Shown here: one piece after another, positions 6,363 through 11,583 of the stretch
Layout of the letters: the number at the start of each line of letters is the position of its first letter
How positions within the stretch are numbered: the first letter of the stretch is position 1
Origin: an uncultured Lacticaseibacillus sp.
GTDB taxonomy: Bacteria > Bacillota > Bacilli > Lactobacillales > Lactobacillaceae
Assembly (NCBI GenBank): GCA_934293835.1
Contig: CAKQZO010000045.1
Location: 1 to 11,583 of the forward strand
Direction of reading: 5' to 3'
DNA: 11,583 nucleotides
The notes under the pieces: generated by a model
The model's database searches: none
The model's input: the letters and a program-made list of their open reading frames with translations, nothing else
Told to the model about the DNA's origin: nothing
Program-made: the position numbers and the translations under genes

Positions 6363-6410
6363 CATGTGCCCGAATATTCCAGTGATGTTACGTTCCAAAA
6401 GGCCCCATTC
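6335..6410 (-). repeat. 3'-end-associated repeat, copy A
   Basis: Immediately after the metF stop, minus-strand bases 6409-6369 match plus-strand 10832-10872 at 38 of 41 positions (beginning AATGGGGCC, ending GGAATATTCGGG). After a divergent middle of 20 nt, both copies end with the same 14 nt, TTTTGTCACAGCCC (6348-6335 here). Only in this copy does the distal part form a perfect hairpin. The repeat could be a miniature mobile element or a dispersed transcription-end module. Confidence 0.8.
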
Positions 6411-7283
6411 TTATGCCCGGACGAGCGTGCGGGTGGCCTGGACGATGCGCTGGGCGACGGTCGGGTTGTCCATCGTGTAGATGTGGATCCCATCGACGCC
6501 ATGGACGAGCAGGTCCACGATCTGATCGATCGCATAGGCGATGCCAGCGTCTCGCATCGCGATCTGATTGCCTTCATAGTGGTTCATCATCGAGACGAAC
6601 TTGGCCGGCAGGCGCACCCCGCCCATCTGCGCCATCCGCTGGATCTGGCGCTGGTTCAACACCGGCATGATCCCGGCTTCGATCGGCACGTTGATGTTGG
6701 CCGCTCGGCAACGCGCCACGAAGTCATAGAAGACCTGGTTGTCGAAGAACAGTTGTGAGATCAGCTGCGTCGCGCCGGCATCGACTTTGAGCTTGAGATG
6801 CGCGATGTCATCGGCGAAGTCGATCGATTCGGGATGGCACTCGGGATAGCAGGCGCCGATCACGTTAAAGTCCCCGCGCGCCTCAATGTGCGCCACCAAG
6901 TCGTTGGCATGGGGAAAATCGTTGCTGACGCGCCCGGATTGGGGGATGTCGCCGCGCAAGGCCAAGACGTTCTCGATACCATGGGTGGCAAACTGATCGA
7001 GCAGCTCGTCGACCTCCGCACCTGTCAGCTGTGCGGCAGGGAGGTGGGCGACCGGCTCGATGCCGTATTCACTTTTGATCAAGCTGGCGATTTCCAACGT
7101 CCCGGCTTGGCGCTTGCTCCCGCCGGCGCCGAAGGTCACCGAGACAAAATCGGGATCCAGCTGACTGAGCGCATCCATCGTGCCGTAGATGCGCGTGAAG
7201 TCGATCGACGGCGACTTCTTGCGCGGTGGGAAGACTTCAAAGGAAATCACCTGATGATCGTTAAACAGTTGGTTGACTTTCAT
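6411..7283 (-). CDS. metF: 5,10-methylenetetrahydrofolate reductase
   Basis: Flavoprotein reducing 5,10-methylene-THF to 5-methyl-THF, the methyl donor for methionine synthase. The 290-residue TIM-barrel protein matches the usual bacterial MetF length. Family features are FEVFPP with E16, SVTFGAGGS (48-56), LALRGDIPQ with D112, the ACYPECHPES block (144-153), QLFFDNQVFYDF (177-188), PIEAGIMPV (200-208) and the C-terminal HIYTMDNP. The usual HLTC-type block near residue 80 reads HLPAAQLT. The ATG at 7283 is preceded by GGGAGGA and lies inside the end of metE, overlapping by 23 nt; an upstream in-frame extension has no family support. The overlap and the shared T-box leader indicate tightly linked expression with metE. 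Confidence 0.95.
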   Translation of the reverse strand: MKVNQLFNDHQVISFEVFPPRKKSPSIDFTRIYGTMDALSQLDPDFVSVTFGAGGSKRQAGTLEIASLIKSEYGIEPVAHLPAAQLTGAEVDELLDQFATHGIENVLALRGDIPQSGRVSNDFPHANDLVAHIEARGDFNVIGACYPECHPESIDFADDIAHLKLKVDAGATQLISQLFFDNQVFYDFVARCRAANINVPIEAGIMPVLNQRQIQRMAQMGGVRLPAKFVSMMNHYEGNQIAMRDAGIAYAIDQIVDLLVHGVDGIHIYTMDNPTVAQRIVQATRTLVRA

Positions 7284-9540
7284 GAATTTCCTCCCGCACC
7301 TGACGCGTTGCTTCAACCATGTTCTTCAGGCTGGCAAGCGTCTCAGGTTCCTCGCGGGTCTTCAGCCCGCAATCTGGATTGATCCAGACGTTGGCCAACG
7401 GAATCCGCGCCAAGATTTTGTGAATGATGGTGACGATTTCTTCCACAGAAGGCACACGTGGTGAATGGATGTCATAGACCCCGGGGCCGACATGGGTTTC
7501 AAAGTGCGTGTCATGCAACACATCCAACAGCGTCAGGTCCGCACGCGCCGCTTCAAACGAGATCACATCGGCATCGAGCGCATCGATGGCCGCGATGATG
7601 TCTTGGAATTCGGAGTAGCACATGTGCGTATGAATCTGCGTGGTCGGTTGCACCGCCGCGGCAGTCAGCCGAAACGCCGGCACGGCCCAGTCGAGGTATT
7701 CGGAATACCAGTCCTTCTTGCGCAGCGGCAGGTTTTCGCGCAAGGCCGGCTCGTCGATTTGAATCACCTTGATGCCGTTCTTCTCCAGGTCCAACACTTC
7801 GGCCTGCAAGGCAAGGGCGATCTGTTCGGTCGACAGCTTGGCTGGTACGTCGGCACGTGGGACTGACCCGTTCAAAATGGTGACCGGACCGGTGAGCATC
7901 CCTTTGACCAGCTTGTCCGTCTGGCTTTGGGCATACACCGTCTCAGCGACCGTGATCGGCTGGTTGCGGGCAACATCACCCCAGATGATCGGTGGCTTCA
8001 CGCCGCGCGTCCCGTAGGATTGGACCCAGCCGTTTTCGGTAAAGCGGAAGCCTTCGAGATTTTCACCGAAGTATTCGACCATGTCGTTACGCTCGAATTC
8101 CCCATGGACCAAGACATCTAAGCCGAAGTCTTCTTGAATCTTCAACCAGCGCCGAGTCTCGGCGTGGTTGAATTCGGTGTACTGTTCCTCGGTGATCTCG
8201 CCTTTGCGCAACTGTGCCCGGTTCTTACGGACGGCAGGCGTCTGTGGGAAAGACCCGATCGTGGTCGTCGGCAAATCTGGCAAGTTCAAGGCGTCTGCTT
8301 GCAGGCGCAGGCGGGTCTGGCGATCCGGCTGGCGGGTGTAGTCGGCCGGCTTCAAGGCCGCGATCTTGGCGTTCAGCGCGGCATTTTCTTCATAGCGCGG
8401 TTTCGCGAACAGGGCCTGGTTGGCGGTGAAGGCTGCGGACTGCGCGCCTTCTTGGCGAATCGTGTCGAGTTCTGCGAGTTCGTTCAGCTTCTCTTCGGCA
8501 AAAGCGAGATACTGCAACTCTGCCGGCGCGATCTTGCTTTCGTTGCGCGTCGTGTACGGCACGTGCAACAAGCTCGTCGAAGTCGACAAAACGGCATTGG
8601 CTGGCAACTGCTTGAGGATATCTAAGGCATCTTGGTAGTTGGTCTTCCAGATGTTCTTCCCGTTGATGACCCCGGCAAACAGCAACTTAGCGGCTGGGAA
8701 CGGCTTGGCGGCCAAGGTCTTCAGGTTCGCGGTGCGGCCTTCGTTGAAGTCCAGCCCGATCCCGTCAAAATCCAGAGCAACCAGTGTGTCGTAAGAGTCG
8801 CGGACATCGCCGAAGTAGGTCTGCACCAGCACCTTCACCGCGCCTTTAGCGGCGAGAATCGGCTTGTACAACTGCTTGAACAAGTTGAGATCGGCTTCAG
8901 TTTGATCGTAGACCAAGGCGGGTTCGTCGAGTTGGACCCATTCGGCGCCTAAGCCGGCCAACTTGGCCAAGATCTCGCTGTAAGCGGCGCTCAAGGCGGC
9001 CACGAATTCGGCTGGCTGACGGCCGTCTAAGAAGCGGCTGAGGCGCAACAGCGTGTAAGGCCCGACCAAATCTGGCCGCGCATTAATGCCTTGGGCCTTG
9101 GCCTCTTGAAACTGAGCAAACAACTGCCAGTCGCCGACCTTGATCTCGGTGTCGCGGTCAAATTCTGGGGTCAAGTAATGATAGTTAGTGTTGAACCACT
9201 TCTTCATCGGCAAAGCTTTGACATCGCCGGTCGCGCCTTGATAGCCACGCGCCAATGCGAAGTATTCTGCCAAGTCGTCGAGCTGCAAGTCCTTGTAACG
9301 CTTAGGCACGATGTTCAAGAGCTTCGCCGTGTCCAGTGTCGTGTCAAAAAAGCTGAAATCGCCGGTCGGAATCTGGTCGATACCCGCCGCCTGGATCGTC
9401 GCCCAGTTCTTGGCACGCAAGTCCTTGGCAGTCGCCTGCAGCTCATCTGCGGACAGTGCCTGTTTGAAATACTTCTGGGTTTCAAATTTCAATTCACGAT
9501 GTTCACCGATGCGGGGATAGCCGATAATTGTTGTCGTCAT
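7261..9540 (-). CDS. metE: Cobalamin-independent methionine synthase
   Basis: Transfers the methyl group of 5-methyl-THF-polyglutamate to homocysteine, the last step of methionine synthesis, in the cytoplasm. The 759-residue product is full length, with the duplicated N-terminal barrel (to about 400) and the catalytic C-terminal barrel. The zinc ligands are all present: H639 and C641 in HTHMCYSEF, E663 in SFEAARAD and C724 in NPDCGLKTR. DEPAL motifs occur in both halves (205 and 596). The stretch after GPVTIL reads NGSVPRADVP (557-566), where E. coli MetE has a WSFPRED-type motif, so a usually conserved Trp is Gly here. The ATG at 9540, with AGGAGGA at plus 9549-9555, gives the family N-terminus TTTIIGYPRIG; a nine-codon upstream extension is rejected. 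The gene follows a Met-type T-box leader. Confidence 0.97.
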   Translation of the reverse strand: MTTTIIGYPRIGEHRELKFETQKYFKQALSADELQATAKDLRAKNWATIQAAGIDQIPTGDFSFFDTTLDTAKLLNIVPKRYKDLQLDDLAEYFALARGYQGATGDVKALPMKKWFNTNYHYLTPEFDRDTEIKVGDWQLFAQFQEAKAQGINARPDLVGPYTLLRLSRFLDGRQPAEFVAALSAAYSEILAKLAGLGAEWVQLDEPALVYDQTEADLNLFKQLYKPILAAKGAVKVLVQTYFGDVRDSYDTLVALDFDGIGLDFNEGRTANLKTLAAKPFPAAKLLFAGVINGKNIWKTNYQDALDILKQLPANAVLSTSTSLLHVPYTTRNESKIAPAELQYLAFAEEKLNELAELDTIRQEGAQSAAFTANQALFAKPRYEENAALNAKIAALKPADYTRQPDRQTRLRLQADALNLPDLPTTTIGSFPQTPAVRKNRAQLRKGEITEEQYTEFNHAETRRWLKIQEDFGLDVLVHGEFERNDMVEYFGENLEGFRFTENGWVQSYGTRGVKPPIIWGDVARNQPITVAETVYAQSQTDKLVKGMLTGPVTILNGSVPRADVPAKLSTEQIALALQAEVLDLEKNGIKVIQIDEPALRENLPLRKKDWYSEYLDWAVPAFRLTAAAVQPTTQIHTHMCYSEFQDIIAAIDALDADVISFEAARADLTLLDVLHDTHFETHVGPGVYDIHSPRVPSVEEIVTIIHKILARIPLANVWINPDCGLKTREEPETLASLKNMVEATRQVREEIHESQPTV

Positions 9541-9564
9541 AAGATAATTCCTCCTAGATTGGAT

Positions 9565-9609
9565 CAAAAGAAAAGAGCCGCCTGATGCGTATGCATCAAG
9601 GACAGCTCT
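9565..9609 (-). terminator. T-box-controlled terminator before metE
   Basis: On the minus strand the arms AGAGC (9605-9609) and GCTCT (9574-9578), with an inner GATGC/GCATC stem, form a long imperfect hairpin followed by a U-rich tract (9565-9574). It follows the T-box sequence directly, and its first arm overlaps the region that would pair in the alternative antiterminator, as expected for T-box leaders. Confidence 0.88.
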
Positions 9610-9848
9610 GCTGTGGTACCACCTTGGCTTCAGGCAACGCTCACACGTTGCCTCTCGAGCGGTCCGACCAACTTGGCGAGACCGTCACGCTGTAATGGGC
9701 GTTCCCATGACAGCCTAACTGAATGCTCAGCCGTCAAGCGTAAACCAAGACCATCTTCGCGTAAGCATTCTTACTACCTTCCACCGCTGGCAGCTCTCTG
9801 TTAAGAATGGGCACCACACTACTCATCTTTTAATCGCTTTTTCATGTT
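9565..9848 (-). promoter_or_regulatory. T-box riboswitch leader, methionine (AUG) specificity
   Basis: The leader of about 280 nt has the standard T-box parts. The conserved antiterminator sequence AAGGTGGTACCACAG lies at 9625-9611, followed by a terminator. Stem I can be drawn with a lower helix 9825-9829/9747-9751, an AGTA-type loop, an upper helix 9802-9809/9766-9773 and an AGAGAGCTG apical motif. In the specifier loop AUG (9754-9752) lies immediately before the lower helix. The variable base after UGG in the T-box is U, which fits a tRNA with discriminator A, as in tRNA-Met. Uncharged tRNA-Met should therefore bind and allow transcription into metE-metF. Met T-boxes ahead of methionine genes are typical of Lactobacillales (established knowledge). 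The AUG assignment rests on hand folding. Confidence 0.93.
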
Positions 9849-9854
9849 GGATTC

Positions 9855-9883
9855 ATCATAACGACATTGGCATAACATGTCAA
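9855..9883 (-). promoter_or_regulatory. Promoter of the metE-metF operon
   Basis: A perfect -35 TTGACA (9878-9883) and -10 TATGAT (9855-9860) on the minus strand, separated by 17 bp, lie just upstream of the T-box leader. The predicted start is near 9848. Confidence 0.87.
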
Positions 9884-10006
9884 CGAATCCGGCATAGTCT
9901 TTTCCTATCGCGGGGTATAGCCTACGCCTATTATTGTTTAAGATTTGCTTATCAGGCCTATTGGGGCCGCTACTTTACGGTAAAATTCGTGTTGGAGGTA
10001 TTGCCC
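9884..10006. other. Intergenic segment between the met promoter and the secreted hydrolase gene
   Basis: It carries the 5' region of the plus-strand hydrolase gene, divergent from metE. Weak promoter candidates exist (for example a TAAAAT -10 at 9981-9986), but none has a convincing -35 at 16-18 bp. Otherwise nothing recognisable. Confidence 0.5.
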
Positions 10007-10819
10007 ATGCGTCGCCACATAAGCTTACTCATCATTCTCATCGGCATCTTGGCCGGCGCACCGACAACGCGGGTCTTTGCTGCGGCCCAAGCGCCGGTGA
10101 CCGTCTATCTGCACGGCTACCTCGGCAATCGCCGTTCGATGTTGCCGCTGATGCAGGCCGCCCAACGCCAAGCCGGCGCAACCCCGGCCCTCGTGGCCAC
10201 CGTCTCCCCGCAAGGCCGGGTCCGCTTCCGCGGACGATTGACCGCGACAACTCCGCGGCCGCTCGTCCAGGTCTTGTTTCAAGCCCACGCCACCGTCGCG
10301 CCACGGCAGTTGAGCGCCTGGCTGCACGCGGTGTTGGCCGCGCTGGCGACCCGCTATGGCGTGCGGCGCGTGAATCTGGTTGCCCACAGCCTCGGCAACA
10401 CAGCCGTCGAGTGGTACCTCTTGCGCTGGGGCCATACCCCCAAGCTACCCGTTGTCGCTAAGTGGGTCAGCATCGCCGGTAACTACGACGGCATCCCGCG
10501 CATGCACATGCAGCCGCGCCACAACCGGATCCAACCCGATGGCCGGCCAGCGCTCATGGCGCCTAATTTTCGCCAGGCGCTACTCGTTCGGCGCCGCATG
10601 CCGGCCGTGGCGATCTTGAATCTGTATGGTGATTTGAACGACGGGTCGCATTCCGATGGTCGCATCTTGAACGCCTCTTCGCGGGCGCTGGGCTTCTTGG
10701 TCGCCGGGCGCGCCGCGCGTTATCAAGAGCAACGCGTCACTACTGGTGATGTCACCCACCGCGGGCTGCGCTTCAATCCCCAAGTCGCCGCTGCCACCGA
10801 CCAGTTCTTGTGGCCTTGA
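10007..10819 (+). CDS. Secreted alpha/beta hydrolase, DUF915-type
   Basis: A 270-residue exported serine hydrolase resembling the DUF915 alpha/beta hydrolases of lactobacilli. The N-terminus MRRHISLLIILIGILAGAP has a positive start and hydrophobic core, with a likely cleavage after VFAA near residue 26, so the enzyme probably acts outside the membrane. HGYLGN (36-41) provides the oxyanion region, AHSLGN the nucleophile S128, YGDLNDGSHSDGRI (207-220) the likely acid residue and THRGLRFNP the catalytic H251. The frame could open at a GTG at 9989, but GGAGG at 9994-9998 is ideally placed for the ATG at 10007, which also gives a clean signal peptide. It stands alone between the divergent met operon and the convergent copY-like gene, and ends in the second copy of the 3' repeat. 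Substrate unknown; an ester is likely. Confidence 0.88.
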   Translation: MRRHISLLIILIGILAGAPTTRVFAAAQAPVTVYLHGYLGNRRSMLPLMQAAQRQAGATPALVATVSPQGRVRFRGRLTATTPRPLVQVLFQAHATVAPRQLSAWLHAVLAALATRYGVRRVNLVAHSLGNTAVEWYLLRWGHTPKLPVVAKWVSIAGNYDGIPRMHMQPRHNRIQPDGRPALMAPNFRQALLVRRRMPAVAILNLYGDLNDGSHSDGRILNASSRALGFLVAGRAARYQEQRVTTGDVTHRGLRFNPQVAAATDQFLWP

Positions 10820-10830
10820 GGGCCATAACA

Positions 10831-10900
10831 AAATGGGGCCTGTTGGAACGTAACATCAGCGGAATATTCGGGTACCAAAACCGCCTTTTGTCACAGCCCC
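10831..10900 (+). repeat. 3'-end-associated repeat, copy B
   Basis: Begins 11 nt after the hydrolase stop and matches the copy after metF over 41 nt (10832-10872, 38 identical) and again over the final 14 nt (10886-10899). The middle (10873-10885) is different and shorter than in copy A. Here the hairpin can form only between the ends: GGGGCCTGT with ACAGCCCC, one base bulged and a loop of about 50 nt. It could be a weak terminator for the hydrolase gene and, on the other strand with its ATTTTG tail, for the convergent repressor gene. Confidence 0.78.
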
Positions 10901-10906
10901 CTCAAC

Positions 10907-11242
10907 TCATTCGTGGCATGGCGCGTCTGGCACGCAGTCACACGTGATGGTTTGGCCTTTGCGCATCGCACAAAGATGGGCGAACAGCGTTTCAACCGTT
11001 TGGGTCATCGCCAGCGCCTCGCTGACCGTCGGCGTGTAAACGTAGCGCCGGCCTTCTCGACGAACCGTCAGCAGGCCCTTTTTGACCAAGCGGCCAAGCA
11101 GCGTCTTGATCGTAGAATCAGACCAGTCGCGCTTCAGCTGTAACAATGCGATCAGCTCGCGGCTGTGGATCGTGCCTTTGGTCCACACGATGCGCATGAG
11201 GTCCCATTCGGCTGGTGTAATCTCCTGAACTTTTGGTGTCAC
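10907..11242 (-). CDS. CopY/BlaI-family repressor, short form
   Basis: A 111-residue winged-helix repressor. Residues 7-70 (ITPAEWDLMRIVW through DSTIKTLLGRLVKKG to GRRYVYTP) are the typical DNA-binding domain of CopY, BlaI and MecI. The tail CDCVPDAPCHE is close to the copper-sensing cysteine cluster of CopY (CxCxxxxCxC), but here it is CxCx5CH: C101, C103, C109, H110. About 30-40 residues usual between the ETLFAHLCAMRKG segment and the cysteine cluster are missing, compared with the roughly 145-residue CopY family. The frame opens earlier at a TTG, but GGGGG (11250-11256) is correctly spaced for the GTG at 11242, which is chosen. No copper ATPase or chaperone gene is visible beside it, so its targets lie elsewhere or upstream of itself. 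Copper response is likely but not certain. Confidence 0.85.
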   Translation of the reverse strand: MTPKVQEITPAEWDLMRIVWTKGTIHSRELIALLQLKRDWSDSTIKTLLGRLVKKGLLTVRREGRRYVYTPTVSEALAMTQTVETLFAHLCAMRKGQTITCDCVPDAPCHE

Positions 11243-11270
11243 GATGATTCCCCCTAGCAATATTTTTCAT

Positions 11271-11299
11271 TGATTACGGCGCGAATTCCTTGAGCACAA
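11271..11299 (-). promoter_or_regulatory. Possible promoter of the copY-like gene
   Basis: On the minus strand TTGTGC (11294-11299) and TAATCA (11271-11276) are 17 bp apart and lie about 30 nt upstream of the GTG start. The match is fair. No canonical TACAnnTGTA cop box overlaps it. Confidence 0.4.
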
Positions 11300-11475
11300 G
11301 TCTACACCCTTTCATAACGACTTACACGGTTGTCATTGGGGAATCGGTTTCCTTTCAAACCGTAACCGGTGCCTTTTTCACGCGGTTTGTCCGCCGTAAG
11401 CGCCACCAAAAGGCTAACCGTAAGGCGCGCTGATCATTCACGACAAGGATAAAATCTAGTGCGCATATCCTGAAA
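11300..11475. other. Intergenic segment between the repressor and aldolase genes
   Basis: No gene is seen. It holds a 6-bp hairpin, CGGTTT (11345-11350) with AAACCG (11357-11362), three scattered CCGTAA motifs (11361, 11394 and 11418 region) in a GC-rich stretch, and an AGGATA/TATCCT inverted repeat (11446-11451/11466-11471) just upstream of the aldolase promoter. No function is evident for any of them. Confidence 0.4.
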
Positions 11476-11476
11476 A

Positions 11477-11488
11477 TTATGTTAGAAT
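11477..11488 (+). promoter_or_regulatory. Promoter of the aldolase gene (extended -10)
   Basis: TAGAAT at 11483-11488 is preceded by TG one base upstream (11480-11481), an extended -10. The hexamer 17 bp upstream is a poor -35 (TGCGCA), as is common with extended -10 promoters. A 9-bp inverted repeat, AGAATGAAA (11484-11492) and TTTCATTCT (11510-11518), overlaps the -10 and flanks the predicted start. Confidence 0.6.
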
Positions 11489-11534
11489 GAAAGAGTAAAA
11501 AAATTTAGTTTTCATTCTTTAGGAGGAACTATAC

Positions 11535-11583
11535 ATGCCATTAGTACACGGCACTGAATTGTTTCAAGCTGCTCGCAAGGGTC
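11535..11583 (+). CDS. fba: Class II fructose-bisphosphate aldolase, N-terminal fragment
   Basis: Only 16 codons are present before the window ends. They read MPLVHGTELFQAARKG, which matches the start of Gram-positive class II fructose-1,6-bisphosphate aldolases, where the same pattern (MPLV followed by a Met/Leu-Phe-Ala-Ala-Arg segment) precedes the first barrel strand. The enzyme cleaves fructose-1,6-bisphosphate to dihydroxyacetone phosphate and glyceraldehyde-3-phosphate in glycolysis. AGGAGGA at 11521-11527 has ideal spacing to the ATG. The strong ribosome binding site and extended -10 promoter fit a highly expressed glycolytic gene. The catalytic and zinc-binding residues lie beyond the window; a related tagatose-bisphosphate aldolase cannot be excluded from so short a fragment. 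Confidence 0.85.
   Translation, partial: MPLVHGTELFQAARKG

Noticed and set aside
6360..6758. Plus-strand frame downstream of the esterase gene
   Set aside because: Antisense to metF and located past a strong terminator; no ribosome binding site.
9541..9567. Nine-codon extension of metE
   Set aside because: It includes the Shine-Dalgarno itself and lies right after the T-box terminator U tract; the family N-terminus starts at 9540.
9613..9804. Plus-strand frame of 63 codons opposite the metE leader
   Set aside because: The segment is fully explained as a T-box leader on the other strand; no coding features.
11322..11335. Cop box operator TTACACGGTTGTCA
   Set aside because: The ACA and TGT halves are four bases apart instead of two and lie upstream of the proposed promoter; too weak to list as an operator.

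Overview
The window reads as chromosomal DNA of a GC-rich member of the Lactobacillaceae, most likely near Lacticaseibacillus (inference). The grounds are strong AGGAGG-type ribosome binding sites, AT-rich sigma-A promoters in otherwise GC-rich DNA, a T-box leader, a CopY-type repressor, a secreted DUF915-type hydrolase and a class II aldolase gene. No phage, transposase or plasmid gene is visible. Most genes are ordinary metabolism; the more interesting material lies in leaders and intergenic segments.

Positions 1-3760 hold a minus-strand leucine operon read right to left: a strong promoter (3717-3745), a 26-codon leader peptide with a run of leucine codons (3606-3686), an attenuator-type terminator (3503-3548), leuB, leuC, leuD, and the start of an MFS transporter that runs off the left edge. 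leuA is not between the leader and leuB. A 282-bp structured insert with two 31-bp direct repeats separates leuC from leuD. Together LeuC/LeuD isomerise isopropylmalate and LeuB oxidises it; the leader peptide would couple transcription to charged leucine (and perhaps isoleucine/valine) tRNA.

Positions 3760-5408 hold a two-gene minus-strand unit, a calcineurin-like phosphoesterase overlapping by 4 nt a fumarylacetoacetate-hydrolase-family enzyme. It ends 15 nt before the leu promoter without a visible terminator. A divergent alpha/beta hydrolase gene (5529-6317, plus) shares the upstream region and ends at a strong hairpin.

Positions 6335-9883 hold a minus-strand methionine operon: promoter, T-box leader with an AUG specifier, metE (cobalamin-independent methionine synthase) and overlapping metF (methylenetetrahydrofolate reductase). 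MetF supplies the 5-methyl-THF that MetE uses, and uncharged tRNA-Met should switch the pair on.

Positions 10007-11583 hold a secreted alpha/beta hydrolase (plus), a short CopY/BlaI-family repressor with a degenerate cysteine motif (minus), and the first 16 codons of a class II fructose-bisphosphate aldolase gene (plus). A repeat of about 70 bp occurs twice, once right after metF and once right after the secreted hydrolase gene, each time in the sense direction of the gene it follows.
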